Shown here piece after piece: positions 33,218 through 44,500 of a stretch of 64,000 nucleotides of DNA (its first letter is position 1; each line of letters starts with the position of its first letter). The DNA is taken from the NCBI GenBank assembly GCA_949987705.1, contig OX465282.1, positions 39,024,039 through 39,088,038 on the forward strand, given 5' to 3'. Source of the DNA: Thereva unica (taxonomy: Eukaryota; Arthropoda; Insecta; Diptera; Therevidae). The translations under genes and the position numbers were made by a program. Under the pieces are notes generated by a model that had not been told where the DNA came from, ran no database searches, and was given only the letters and a program-made list of their open reading frames with translations.

Positions 33218-33404
33218 CCCTCAGAGCAAAAGCGGGTTATATTTGATGTTGCAGCAAAAGAGGAATAAAAATATTTCAGCGCAAAAATGGTTCAACTATT
33301 ATTCAGAGCAAGAACGGAACGGCAAAAGTCTTAGAGCAAAAGCGGATTAACTCTCTAAACCGTTTTTGCCCTCTACGAAAACTTAAACCGCTTTTGCCCT
33401 CAGA
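33218..33404. repeat. 187 bp repeat cluster with inverted ends
   Basis: The left end CCCTCAGAGCAAAAGCGGG and the right end CCGCTTTTGCCCTCAG are inverted copies. Inside, the motif AGAGCAAAAGCGG recurs, with changes, at about 33252, 33276, 33304 and 33333 in one orientation and at 33359 and 33388 in the other. Non-coding. Confidence 0.7.
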
Positions 33405-34162
33405 TTTTATTTATACCTCCGTCGCTCACATTATTACTTCGAAATCTATTTTTAGACCACATTTTCTTCATTTTCCTAGAAATACAATGCAACTCTATTC
33501 TTAATATTGGAATTTTTGGAATTTTCGCGTTTGTAAGATTTGACTTTGAATGTGTGAAGTCTTTGTAATTGTTTATGATAAGTTTTAAGTTTTTGCCATT
33601 TTCCCATTTTTGACTACATATGTGGGGATTTTTACATTTCTGACATAAATTTTTCACATGTTTATCTTTTATCTTTATTACTAACTTCAATTTTTATAAT
33701 GTTTGCAATTTATGATTTTTTTCAATTTACTTTTTTTACTTAGTAATTTTTGTATTTTGTAAAAAAAATTTAAATTTGTTCAAAAATTCAGAATTGCAAA
33801 CATAAAACTGAAGAATTGAAGATATTATTGTCAAAAAAGAAACTTAATAATATTAAAATGAAAAGAGCACTCATTTTGAAACTGAAATTGTGAAATCCAA
33901 ATATTAAATAAAATTGAATTTTTTTAATAATTAAAGGCCAATTTCTAACTACACAATAAAGACATGACTGAACGGAAAATAATTATTAGATAAAAAAAAA
34001 ACTTTTTAATATAGCACGTTTTTATAACGAGCTAAAAAGAATAAAATAATTTCTCCTAGCCCCATACAGATTTAGAACCGCAAACATATTCCTAACCCCA
34101 TACAGATAGTTCTGAAAATTTGTGATTGTGTTTTTGTAATAGCTTTGAAAATATTTGTAAGA
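33405..34162. other. Very AT-rich gap
   Basis: Long A and T runs; no coding content or repeat boundary that I can support. Confidence 0.5.
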
Positions 34163-34279
34163 TTTTAAACGAAAAAACGTGGGGCGCATACATGATTGAT
34201 GCGAATGACTTCTCAACCCAGCTACTCTACACTCCTACTATTGTCTATAGCATGACCCCCACGTTTTTTCGTTTAAAAT
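34163..34279. repeat. 117 bp palindromic unit
   Basis: TTTTAAACGAAAAAACGTGG at 34163-34182 returns in reverse complement at 34258-34279, with about 75 bp of non-complementary sequence between. Possible tiny MITE or hairpin. Confidence 0.7.
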
Positions 34280-34430
34280 AACATCTATAAATTATATTTC
34301 ATCTGAAACTTTTATCTTTTCTTTTATTTTACTTTAAATAAATTACCGTATTAATTTCCATTATGTAACTGGTGTGCATATTAAATTTTGAATTACGTCA
34401 CATAGCTTATTTTGTTCTACATGGCATGTC

Positions 34431-35385
34431 CTTTCATTTGATTCCCATTTCGAGGTTGTTGTAAAGTTAGGCAATCCACCAGTTTATGTTAGCCGCCAAG
34501 TTAAATTTATAATGATGCCATCATATAGCTTATTGTATTCTACTTATCACACCCTTTCCTGTAGTACCCTCGTCGCGGTGGTTGTGAAGAAAATGTTAAT
34601 CCGCTCTCTTGAGATGGCCGCCATGGACCAAATGATAAATTGAGTACCCTTTATTGCTTATGGTGTTTTACTTATTACACCATTTCATGTGAATGCCATG
34701 TTTCGGGTGTTGTGAACAAAATGGTAATCCGCCCTGTTGAGATGGTCGCCATAGCCCAAACAATATATTGAGCATACTACGCATACGCTTTCATTTGATA
34801 TCCATGTCGAAAGGGTTCTGAAGAGAATGGTAACCAGCATTCCTGAGGAGACCGCCATGGATCTAAAGACATAGCTCATTGCATTCGACTTATGATGCCC
34901 TTTCATTTGATACCCATGTCGAGGGGGTTGTGGAAGAAAATGGTAATCCGCCCTCCTGAGATGGCCGCAATGGACCAAACGAAATATTAAGTATACTATA
35001 TTGCTTATGGTATTATACTTATGATACTCTTTCATTTGATACCCATGTCGAAGGGGTTGTGAAGAAAATGGTAACTCGCCCTCTTGAGATGGCCGCGATG
35101 GACCAAACGATAAATTGAGTATACTATATTTCTTATGGTGTTCTACTTATCATACCATTTCATTTGATACCCATGTTTCGGGGGCAGTGAAGAAAATGGT
35201 AATCCGCCCTCTTGAGATGGCCGCCATGGACCAAACGATATATTGAGCATACTATATTGGTTATGGTGTTATACTTGTCATATCTTTTCATTTGATACCC
35301 ATGTCGAAGGGGTTGTGAAGAATATTTCAACACGCCCTCCTGAGACGGCCTCCATGGATCTAAAGGTATATACCATATTGCATTG
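34431..35385 (+). repeat. Tandem array of about 129 bp units, eight copies
   Basis: Units begin TTTCATTTGATACCCATGTC and start near 34431, 34552, 34681, 34788, 34900, 35029, 35158 and 35285. Each contains a GGTAATCCGCCCTCTTGAGA block and ATGGCCGCCATGGACCAAAC. Right-hand units are more alike than left-hand ones. The last is cut by the Jockey LINE at 35385; related sequence resumes at 38307. Confidence 0.88.
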
Positions 35386-35452
35386 CATTATAACACAAAT
35401 CTCTAATATGATGAACATCCTAACTCTGCTTATTACTAAAATAAATGGATAA
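35386..35452 (+). pseudogene. ORF1 (gag-like) last codons of Jockey LINE
   Basis: The frame ending at TAA 35450-35452 reads TQISNMMNILTLLITK, like the coiled C-terminal end of Jockey ORF1 proteins. It overlaps the ORF2 start (ATGGATAA) by eight bases, a typical Jockey junction. All upstream ORF1 sequence is absent because of 5' truncation. Confidence 0.6.
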
Positions 35453-38135
35453 TAATACAAATTTAAAAATAGTCGTCTGGAATGCAAACGGACTGTCCCA
35501 GCATGCCTTAGAAGTTAAAAAATTTATAACTGACCATTCTATTGACATTCTGCTAATATCTGAAACCCATTTTACCAATAAAAGCTATATCAAGATTTCT
35601 AACTACAATGTTTTTCACACAAACCATCCTAGTGGACGTGCTCACGGTGGTACAGCAATCATAATTCGACAAGACATCAGCTGCAATGTGCTAGAAGAAT
35701 ACACGAAGGACTATTTCCAAGCTACTACAGTCCAAATCGATGACACATACGGACCGCTCATAGTATCTGCACTATACTGCCCACCCAAATTCAATGTAAG
35801 TGTATTACAGTTCACGGAATACCTCCATACACTGGGCCCGCGCTTTATTGCAGGAGGTGACTTCAATGCAAAGCACACTGACTGGGGCTCAAGGCTTACT
35901 AATAAAAGAGGAAAAAATCTAATGGATGCTATAAGGCAAAACAAGTGTACCTTTATAAGCACTGGAGAGCCCACTTATTGGCCTACTGACACCAACAAAA
36001 AACCAGATCTAATTGACTTCTGTGTTCTTAAAAACTTTAACCTAAGTCAAATTACCATGAAATCATGCTTTGAACTATCCTCCGACCATTCCCCTATAAT
36101 ACTGGAATACATCACTAATGTGAAATTACTACGGCCAACGCATTTCCTTACTAACCATAAAACTAACTGGAACTTTTTTGCTAAAATAATAGACAAAAAC
36201 TTGGAAACTAGAATTCCCCTCAAGTCCCACGAGGATATCGAAAGCAGCATAGTATACTTTAACGACTCAATTCAATCCGCAGCATTACAAACAACGCCTC
36301 CAATCAAACATAACCACTTAGACACTTATACACCAAAATCAATCAAACAAAAAATCAAAGAAAAAAGAAAACTTAGGAAAATATGGCAATGCACCAGATC
36401 ACCAGTAGATAAAGCTAATTATAACAAATCAACTAGAGAACTAAAGGAACTCCTAAGACTACATAACAACCAACATACTACCAAGTTTCTGACAAATCTT
36501 TCGGCAACGCAAGCAACAAACTACTCACTTTGGAAACTAAACAAGAGGCTCAAAAAAGGAATACAGCATCAAACACCTTTAACGAAAACCGACGGTACGA
36601 GGTCCAGAACAAATCTAGACAAAGCGAAAACGCTAGCAGACTATTTTGAAACAACTTTTACTAATCCCTTCAATAACCGAAATAACTCATTCCTAAACAT
36701 AAATAATACGTCTCCAAAGAAAATAATAAAGAAAATCGGAATAAATGAAATAAAATGTTATATAAAGAACAGATTAAAACCTAGAAAATCTCCTGGATAT
36801 GATCTGATATCAGGACAAATACTAAAGCAGTTGCCAGAAAAAGCCTTAATCTATCTTAGGAATGCCTTTAACGCCATACTACGTTTAAATTATTATCCAA
36901 AAGTTTGGAAGGTTTCTAAGGTAATCGCTGTCCAGAAACCAGGCAAAGATGCATCTAAACCATCATCGTATAGGCCAATAAGTCTTCTACCGATCATCTC
37001 TAAATTATTCGAGAAACTCCTGCTTGATCGTATTGACGTGGCTTTGAAACTAAACAACCTAATTCCAGACCACCAATTTGGTTTTCGACAAGATCACTCT
37101 ACTATACAGCAGGTCCATCGAGTAACAAATAAAATTCTAAATGATTTGAACGAGCAAAAATATTGTGTCGCAGTTTACCTGGACGTTGCAAAAGCCTTTG
37201 ACAGTGTATGGCATGAAGGACTCCTTTTTAAACTTAGCGCAATGTTACCTGACTATCACCAACTCATCAAGAGCTACCTGGATGACCGCCACTTCTACGT
37301 ACAATATAATGACGAATGCTCGGACTTACGTAAAATAGAAGCTGGTGTTCCACAAGGAAGCGTCCTAGGACCTACCTTATACCTTCTGTTTACAGCAGAT
37401 ATACCAAAACCTGTATCCCGTGAAACCATGATAGCAACATTCGCAGATGACACGGTGATTCTTTCCTCTCACAACTGCCTAGAACAAGCTACTAAACAAA
37501 TAGCAAAAATACTAAAGGAAACGTCAAACTGGTTCCACAAATGGGGAATACAAATCAACGAAGACAAAACGGTTCAAGTTATATATACAACAAAAAGGAC
37601 CTCCATAAATCAAGCTATTACTTTAAATAACAAAAACATTAACCCTGTCAACTCAGCGAAATACCTGGGAATGCTAATTGACAACAAATTGACTTGGAAA
37701 CAACATATAATTGGAAAACGTAACCAAATCAAAAATAAGTTTAGACAACTCTACTGGCTCCTAAACAAAAATTCGAAACTCTCGCTTCATAACAAATTAT
37801 TAATTTACAACACAGTAATAAAACCTATTTGGATGTATGGCATCCAAATATGGGGAACAGCCAGCAAAACAAACATCGACATCATTCAAAGACAGCAGTC
37901 AAAAATACTCAGGACTATTGTGAATGCACCTTGGTACATATCCAATGATGATATACATCGCGACCTCAAAGTACCTAGCATCAGGGACGAGATTAAAAGA
38001 TACAGCAAGAAGCATCAAATCACAATAACATCCCACCAAAACAAGGAAATACGTGATCTACCCCAGCAAGAAGCCAACACAACAAGAAGACTGAATAGAC
38101 GCAGACCAGTGGATCTCCAATTTATCACTCCATGA
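35445..38135 (+). CDS. Jockey LINE ORF2: endonuclease-reverse transcriptase, 896 aa
   Basis: A complete uninterrupted frame. Residues about 5-220 form an AP-like endonuclease (VVWNANGLSQH, LLISETH, GGDFNAKHTDWGS, ELSSDHSPI). Residues about 450-720 form the reverse transcriptase: YRPISLLPIISKLFEKLL, HQFGFRQDHST, AVYLDVAKAFDSVW, GVPQGSVLGPTLY and ATFADDTVIL with the two catalytic aspartates. The rest is a helical C-terminal domain with YGIQIWGTASK. No RNase H domain, as in Jockey. The enzyme nicks target DNA and reverse-transcribes element RNA from the nick. All motifs I can check are intact, so it could be active in trans, although this copy has lost ORF1 and its promoter. Confidence 0.93.
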   Translation: MDNNTNLKIVVWNANGLSQHALEVKKFITDHSIDILLISETHFTNKSYIKISNYNVFHTNHPSGRAHGGTAIIIRQDISCNVLEEYTKDYFQATTVQIDDTYGPLIVSALYCPPKFNVSVLQFTEYLHTLGPRFIAGGDFNAKHTDWGSRLTNKRGKNLMDAIRQNKCTFISTGEPTYWPTDTNKKPDLIDFCVLKNFNLSQITMKSCFELSSDHSPIILEYITNVKLLRPTHFLTNHKTNWNFFAKIIDKNLETRIPLKSHEDIESSIVYFNDSIQSAALQTTPPIKHNHLDTYTPKSIKQKIKEKRKLRKIWQCTRSPVDKANYNKSTRELKELLRLHNNQHTTKFLTNLSATQATNYSLWKLNKRLKKGIQHQTPLTKTDGTRSRTNLDKAKTLADYFETTFTNPFNNRNNSFLNINNTSPKKIIKKIGINEIKCYIKNRLKPRKSPGYDLISGQILKQLPEKALIYLRNAFNAILRLNYYPKVWKVSKVIAVQKPGKDASKPSSYRPISLLPIISKLFEKLLLDRIDVALKLNNLIPDHQFGFRQDHSTIQQVHRVTNKILNDLNEQKYCVAVYLDVAKAFDSVWHEGLLFKLSAMLPDYHQLIKSYLDDRHFYVQYNDECSDLRKIEAGVPQGSVLGPTLYLLFTADIPKPVSRETMIATFADDTVILSSHNCLEQATKQIAKILKETSNWFHKWGIQINEDKTVQVIYTTKRTSINQAITLNNKNINPVNSAKYLGMLIDNKLTWKQHIIGKRNQIKNKFRQLYWLLNKNSKLSLHNKLLIYNTVIKPIWMYGIQIWGTASKTNIDIIQRQQSKILRTIVNAPWYISNDDIHRDLKVPSIRDEIKRYSKKHQITITSHQNKEIRDLPQQEANTTRRLNRRRPVDLQFITP

Positions 38136-38306
38136 TCCATGATTATGTATAATTAATAATTATTGTAAAAAAAAAAATGTACAAACTAAGTATAAAAGAC
38201 AATGGTCTTTAAGCTTAAAATTGAATCCCTAAACTGTTAAAACAATTACTTATTGTTCTAGGACAGGTGTAATATTTTATTGGGAAATAAAAAAAAAAAA
38301 AAAAAA

Positions 38307-38560
38307 TATTGCATTGTCTTCGGAGCTAAAGCTGTGTGCAAAATTTCAGAATGATAGGATATCCGGAAGTATTTGAAAAATCGATTGCAAAATTTGTTCC
38401 GTGAAGAAAACAGTAAGCCGTCCTCTGGAGACCTCCGCCATGGATCTAACGGTGTAATGAGTATACCATATTGCATTGTCATCGGAGCTGAAGCTGTGTG
38501 CAAAATTTCAAGGTGATCGGGTAACCGGAGGTATTCAAAAACGAAAATTTCAAAAATAGC
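38307..38560 (+). repeat. Continuation of tandem-array DNA after the LINE
   Basis: CATATTGCATTGTC[A/T]TCGGAGCT and GCTGTGTGCAAAATTTCA occur twice about 150 bp apart, and the block CTCTGGAGACCTCCGCCATGG corresponds to the conserved part of the 129 bp units. More diverged than the left array. Confidence 0.7.
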
Positions 38561-38590
38561 AAAAATGTGTTAATATAGTTAAAATTAACC

Positions 38591-38713
38591 GAAACCTTTG
38601 AGATAAACTCAGGAGTACGACAAGGATGTTTACTTTCGCCGTTACTCTTTCTTATAGTAATAAACTATATCCTTGGCGGCGCTTTAGATAGTAAAACAGG
38701 TGGGTTGCAATAG
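38591..38713 (+). pseudogene. Short LINE reverse transcriptase palm fragment
   Basis: An open stretch reading TFEINSGVRQGCLLSPLLFL and then IVINYILGG up to TAG at 38711-38713. The VRQGCLLSPLLF block is the palm motif of the same RTE-like family as LINE-5 (30690-31225). No flanking parts remain. Confidence 0.75.
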
Positions 38714-38715
38714 GA

Positions 38716-40431
38716 ATAGTTAGTTGGCGTGAAAGGGCGAGCATCTTCTTCGAGATGTATCTTTCTTTATCGTCCCATTGCATAGCTCTGAAAGTCTTCT
38801 TACGGATTTTTTAAGGCCGCTGAATTCCTTCCAATAGGTGGAGAGGTCGTAATATACTAGTAGGTTCCATTCGCTTGTATATAAATTCAGCTGTCCTCCG
38901 TCATCGAAGTAGATCCCTTCTTGTTTCTTGAATCTTGTTATGTTGTACGGCGACCGTGCATCCTCCCCACCGACTATGAGGAAGAATAACGCCAAAACCA
39001 TCAAGTACACGATGCTGTTTGTGTTGAAAGTTCTTGCGGGAGCTGATGTAGACGTTCTTTCGTTGCGTTTGGGCTGCTTTTTGTAGTCTTGTGTTAGGGG
39101 CTCTTGGCTTGATCGTTTTCGTGTATCCTGCTTCCCTGTTCGTGTAGTTATCATATCATTGTTATGTGGTTCGTTGGTCTCGTTGTCATCTTGCTCGATA
39201 GGCGATGTTGCGACTTCCACATCAACATTTGCTTCCTTCTGTAACGTCACGACTCTCGTTAATCCATCTGCACCTGGATGTATCTCTATCACTCGACCCA
39301 ACGCCCAGCGGGATGGTGGAAGCTGTTCATCTTTAATGAGAACTAGATTCCCTTCTGTTATAGAGGGATTTTCCTTGGTCCATTTGGGTCGGAACTGAAG
39401 ACGTCCAATGTATTCAATGGACCATTTCCTCCAAAATTCTTGGTACATTCGTTGGACACGATCCCACCTTGTCAGCAAGCTTGGCCTGTCATCCAATTGA
39501 TTTCGATCCGGAACAGTGAGTAATGGTGAGCCAGTGAGAAAGTGACCTGGCGTGATGGCATCTAAGCTTTCTGGATCTTCAGTTAGTGGGCATAGCGGAC
39601 TTGAGTTTAAGCATGCTTCAATTTGCGTCATCAACGTACACATTTCCTCATATGTCAGTCTCGCTTCTCCTACTACTCTTCGCATATGATGCTTGATTGA
39701 TTTAACACCAGCCTCCCATAAGCCTCCAAAGTGTGGAGATGATGGTGGAATGAAGTGCCATTGAGTTCCGGTTTCTTGTAAGGCTTGGTTGACATCGGAT
39801 TTGTAGGACTGAATTTATGAAGGTCAGTGATTACCTTACTCGCCCCAACGAAGTTTGTGGCGTTATCACTGTAAAGGTGAGCTACTGGTCCTCTTCTGCC
39901 TGTGAAACGTATGAAGGCGGCAATGAATGCAGTAGAAGTTAGTTCGGTGACTATCTCTACATATGTGTATCGCCTTTGTAGCGAGACAGATGAAGATTGC
40001 GATGTAGCCCTTGCGTGTTTTCTGACCTCTAGCCCTGTCCAATAATAAATAAAAGGGTCCAGCATAATCAACTCCAGAATGTGTGAATGGTGGACTGGTA
40101 ATGACCCTGGCTTTTGGTAGCATGCCCATCATTTGTTGTGACATTTGTGCTTTATAACGATGACAAATGACACATTTATGAATGTGGCCCTTTACTGCCT
40201 TGGGTCCATTGAGAATCCAAAATCTTTGTCTTATCAACTGGTGGGTTAATGAATTTCCTCCGTGAAGCATATCCTTGTGTGCTTTGTTGATTATGAGAGC
40301 AGTCAGCTCGCTCTTGTATGGTAATATTATTGCGTGTTTTCCATCGTATGATAACTGTGCGTTTTCTAGACGACCTCCAACCCTGAGGATTCCATCCTTA
40401 TCGATGAATGGAGTAAGACTTAGTATTCGAC
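38716..40431 (-). pseudogene. Element B: BEL/Pao integrase, DUF5641 and env-like start
   Basis: The minus-strand order is LRVGGRLENA, HGGNSLTHQLIRQRFW and CVICHRYKA (integrase zinc domain), HSGVDYAGPF and LYSDNATNFVG (catalytic aspartates), an EAGVKSIKHH-like block, CTLMTQIEACLNSSPL, then RWALGRVIEIHPGADGLTRV (DUF5641). The reading continues in frame into a basic linker, a hydrophobic segment and a YFDDGGQLNLYTSEWNLLVY block that looks like the start of an env-type protein. Frame slips occur near 39866 and 39690. Its reverse transcriptase counterpart is at 54327-54475, on the far side of element A. Confidence 0.85.
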
Positions 40432-40458
40432 TTTACTTAGAAAGTTCTTTCTTTCTTT

Positions 40459-41384
40459 CGAAACTGGGATTCAAATAAGTTCAATAGAAATTATATTGGA
40501 TAATTTCTACTACGAAATTGAGCTTATTTATTTTAAATATTGAAATTCAAATAAGTTCAATAGAAATTATATTGGATAAATTCTTTTACGAAATTGAACT
40601 TATTTATTTAGATAAATTTTTAGAATCTCAATTGAAATTATACGAGATAATTTCTTCTACGATATTGAGATTCGAACAAATTCAATTGAAATTATATGGG
40701 ATAATTTCTTCTACGGAATTGAATTTGTTTTGAGTATATAGACGTCACACACGGCCACAGATAGAGTTTCAAGTAGATTTTTACTCGCGGTAATTTCTTT
40801 TACAACATTGAAACTCAGGCAAGGTCAATAGAAATTATATGAGATAATTTCTACTACGAAATTGACCTTATAGTAGCTGAAAAACTTACGTGCTAGTTGA
40901 AAGTCAATTAAGGTTCAATCAAAGTTCGTCCAGGGTAGATTGAATTAATTGGCAGATTGATTACGTTGGATATTACCCCGCGTAATCACGAGGTTTCATT
41001 TGGGACATATAACGTCTTCGCAAATAAACCAGCACGAGCAACAAGGCTAAACAATAAATACTGAGGAGACCAAGGCCGAAAAGGATTTAGAAGGAAGTCC
41101 ACCTGAGAATCCACAAGGCGACTGGAGAACAACAGGGGAAAGGAAAATAGGTTTAAGAATATTTGGAGTAAAGAAATTAAATAAAGATTGACATAGAAAA
41201 ATAAGTTAAAGTTAATTAGATTTTGTAAGATTTAGGAGAGAATATATTTGTATTAAACGAACCAAGCCTCTTTTATTTAGAGCAGCCGGCACCTATCCTA
41301 TACGTCATCTATTTTTTAATTATTACGACGATCACCTCCTAATACCTGGTCTTTGATCGGTATTAGGAAAGTGACGCCGTAACA
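40459..41384 (+). repeat. Element A 5' LTR, truncated at its 5' side
   Basis: Corresponds to 53401-54326 at a constant offset of 12942. The missing part corresponds to 52793-53400. It ends in GACGCCGTAACA. It retains stem-loop units 2-7 (about 40474-40869), the TATA box (40735-40740) and the U5 region. Confidence 0.92.
40735..40740 (+). promoter_or_regulatory. TATA box in element A 5' LTR
   Basis: TATATA followed at once by GACGTCA, a CRE/ATF-type half site. It lies between stem-loop units 5 and 6; the copy in the 3' LTR is at 53677-53682. Predicted transcription start about 25-30 bp downstream, inside unit 6. Confidence 0.5.
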
Positions 41385-41385
41385 T

Positions 41386-41402
41386 TGGTCCTTCGAGCCG
41401 GA
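41386..41402 (+). promoter_or_regulatory. Primer binding site, tRNA-Tyr type
   Basis: TGGTCCTTCGAGCCGGA starts one base after the 5' LTR. Its complement ends TCCGGCTCGAAGGACCA, which is the 3' end of insect tRNA-Tyr including CCA as I know it. Primes minus-strand cDNA synthesis. Confidence 0.8.
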
Positions 41403-41510
41403 TAGGTTGCAGTCATACAAATATAGTTTTTCTGAGATCTTATTAGTTGTTAGATATAGTACAGACTCCAAATATTCTTTTAACTTAAAATAACGATAGC
41501 GCGAGGCAAT

Positions 41511-44500
41511 ATGAAGAGCACATTGCAACAACAGGATGTCTGTCAGGCACAATTGGCACAGACAATTTCTAATTATAAAAAGACTTCGAAACACAGGCGT
41601 ACACCGGGTTATCTCAAGGGCAAGATAGACAGTATCAAATTGATAGCAGAAAGGTTCAACAACAACCATCTAGAAATAGGGGCAGCTGATTTAAGCAACA
41701 TAAAGGATGCAAAACTTGAATCTGCTGTAACAGAATACTTGGCAGGTGAAAAGTTTCTGGAATTCGAAGAGGCATATTCCGAATTTCTGGGAGACCTTCA
41801 AGACGCATTGAGTGCCTGCAACCCACAACCAACTACACCAACCCAGCATAGTACATTCATTGGGGAACAGTCAGGTTCACCAAGGGCTATAGTTAAACTT
41901 CCAACGCTGGAGATTCCGAAGTTTGACGGCCAGTACTCATCATGGAGAACGTTCCATGATAGATATGTATCCTTGATACATAATGAAGACCGCTTGATGC
42001 CGGTCGATAAGCTGCATTACCTTAAGAGTAGTCTCACGGGAGAGGCCCGGAGAGATTTGGATTCATTTGACATGACTTCAGAGAATTATGAAGCAGCATG
42101 GCAATTGTTATGCAAGCGGTACAACAAAAGGAGATTATTAATATATGCCCAGTTGAAATTGCTATTTAATAGCACTCCTATAAGAACAGAGTCATATAAG
42201 GAGTTACGAGCCTTGGTAGACAAGCTGCATCGCATAAGGCATGCACTACAAGTACTCAAGGTCAGCATTTTAGATTGGGATCCCATATTTGTTTATGTGA
42301 CGGCACAGAGGCTACCAGAAAAAACTCGTCACATGTGGGAACAACTGATTGCGAAGTCCGACGAGCTACCGGCGCTTAAGGACCTAACCAAGTTTTTAGA
42401 AGAAAGACATAGAAGTCTAGAAGCAATCAAAGATGACAATAGTCATAGGTTCAATAAGGAAAGTCGCAAACCAGAAAGGGTGCGGAATCAGAGCAACAGC
42501 TATCACACCCATCAGGAAAGCGTCAATTCAAGGAAGGACTGTACGAAGACGAACGATCAAAGATCCAGAAGATTACAATGTCCCATGTGTAAGAAAGAGC
42601 ATTTTCTAGTACAGTGCAGCTCCTTCAAAGCATTATCCAACACAGAGAGAGGGCGTTGGGTAAAATCAAAGGGATTATGCTTCAATTGCTTTAAACAGCA
42701 TTACTGCAGAAGCTGTACAAGCAATAACAGATGTCCGATATGCAGAAGAAAGCATCATCTGTTAATACATACAGATAATGAAAGCGAGCCAGAAGTTAGT
42801 GAGCAACAATCAACACCTGTGGATCAAAGAGAGCCGGTTGTAACAAATTGTAATTGTAACATCCATAAGACTCAATCAATGCTAGCTACAGCCCTGGTCA
42901 CAGTGAAGGACCAACACGGAAATGGCCTAGTGTTGCGAGCTCTCATTGACCCAGGGTCACAGAGCTCGTTTATAACAGAGTCAGTATATCAGTCATTGCA
43001 ACCAGAAGTCACTCCAACCGCATTACAAGTCAAAGGGCTGCAGTCGGTACCAGTAGCGACATCAAAGAAGCTGGCACACCTCACGCTTGTATCTAGGTCA
43101 CGAGCGAAATACGAAAGGAAGATACAAACGTATGTAATAAAGAATATAGCCAACAAGTTCCCACCAAAACGGATAAACAGTAGAGGTTGGTCATGTCTCA
43201 AAGGGTTGGAACTCGCCGACCCAGACTTCGCAACTCCAGGGCGCATTGACTTATTACTTGGAGTGAATGTATATGCAGATATACTTAAGAAAGGATTGCG
43301 CAAAGGACCCAAAAGAATGTTCGTGATGTTAAAGACAAGCTTGGGATGGATTCTTTTCGGAAGGGTACCAACAGTTCCAGAGCAGGGAAAAAATGTTAGC
43401 TTCTCTGCATTCACAGTTCACAAAAATGATGAATTAGATCTTCATGAACAACTCAAAAGCTTTTGGGAGCAAGAAGAAATGCCCGCAGCAAAGGTATTGA
43501 CGAGCGAGGAAGAATATTGCGAAAGGTTCTATGACGATACCACTAAGCGCCTATCTGATGGTCGATACGTAGTAAGGATACCATTCAAGAACGATAGACC
43601 GCCTAACCTAGGGACTTTTAGGAATCAAGCATTGTCAAGGCTGAAACAAGTGGAACATAAGTTGGCACAGAAGCCTGACTTAAGGAAACCATATCAGCAA
43701 TGTCTACAAGAATATAAGGACTTGGGTCATATGAAGGCTATAAATCCACATGAAGGGAATAGATATTATATGCCGCACCATGCCGTGGTTAAAGAAAGTA
43801 CCACGACAAAGGTACGAGTAGTGTTCGACGCGTCCGCAAAAAGCTCAAATGGACAAAATCTAAATGAACAGATGTTAACGGGTCCAACACTTCAGCCAAA
43901 GTTATTTTCGACGTTACTTAAATGGAGAAAATATCGGTATGCGATGACAGCCGATATTGAAAAAATGTACCAGATGATTCTCGTTCATCCAAACGACCGA
44001 CGATACCAAACTATCTTGTGGAGGGATAATCCAACGATGCCAATAGAAGAATACGAGCTGCAGACCGTGACGTTCGGAACTACGTCCGCTCCTTACCTCG
44101 CCATTAAAACGCTACAGCGACTAGCAAAAGACGACCGACATCAATACCCTAAGGCAGCGGAAGTCGCGTTAACCGATTTTTACGTAGACGACGTATTAAC
44201 AGGGGCAGACACCTTACAAGATGCCAGGGATCTACAAATAGAGTTGAATGGATTGCTAAAACGAGGAGGGTTCCACTTAAGAAAATGGACTGCGAACCAT
44301 GAAGACTTGTTAAAGACAATTCCCGCAGAGGATCGTGAGCTGCAATTACCCCTTCAGGTAAAGGAAGATAATTGCGTAAAAGCTCTAGGTATTTTTTGGC
44401 ATCCAGGAGAGGATTATTTTACGTACGCGATAAAACCATCAGAGTTTAAGCAGATAGCGGCTACGAAAAGGGAAATTTTATCTGAGGTCGCTAAACTGTT

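Larger units (their letters stand above)
35386..38306 (+). mobile_element. Jockey-type LINE with intact ORF2 in tandem array
   Basis: Flanked by a 10 bp duplication TATTGCATTG (35376-35385, 38307-38316) and ending in a run of about 18 A. It begins within the last codons of ORF1, contains a complete ORF2 and about 170 bp of 3' sequence. The clean duplication, long A-tail and open ORF2 indicate a fairly recent insertion. Confidence 0.92.

Noticed and set aside
34431..35385. Tandem array as the 5' UTR monomers of the Jockey LINE (as in mouse L1)
   Set aside because: A 10 bp target duplication places the LINE start at 35386, and related array DNA continues beyond its A-tail, so the array is the target and not part of the element.
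40518..40733. 71-codon open frame present identically in both LTRs of element A (also 53460-53675)
   Set aside because: It runs through the stem-loop array; its low-complexity translation is explained by the repeated hairpin units, and its identity in both LTRs follows from LTR duplication.
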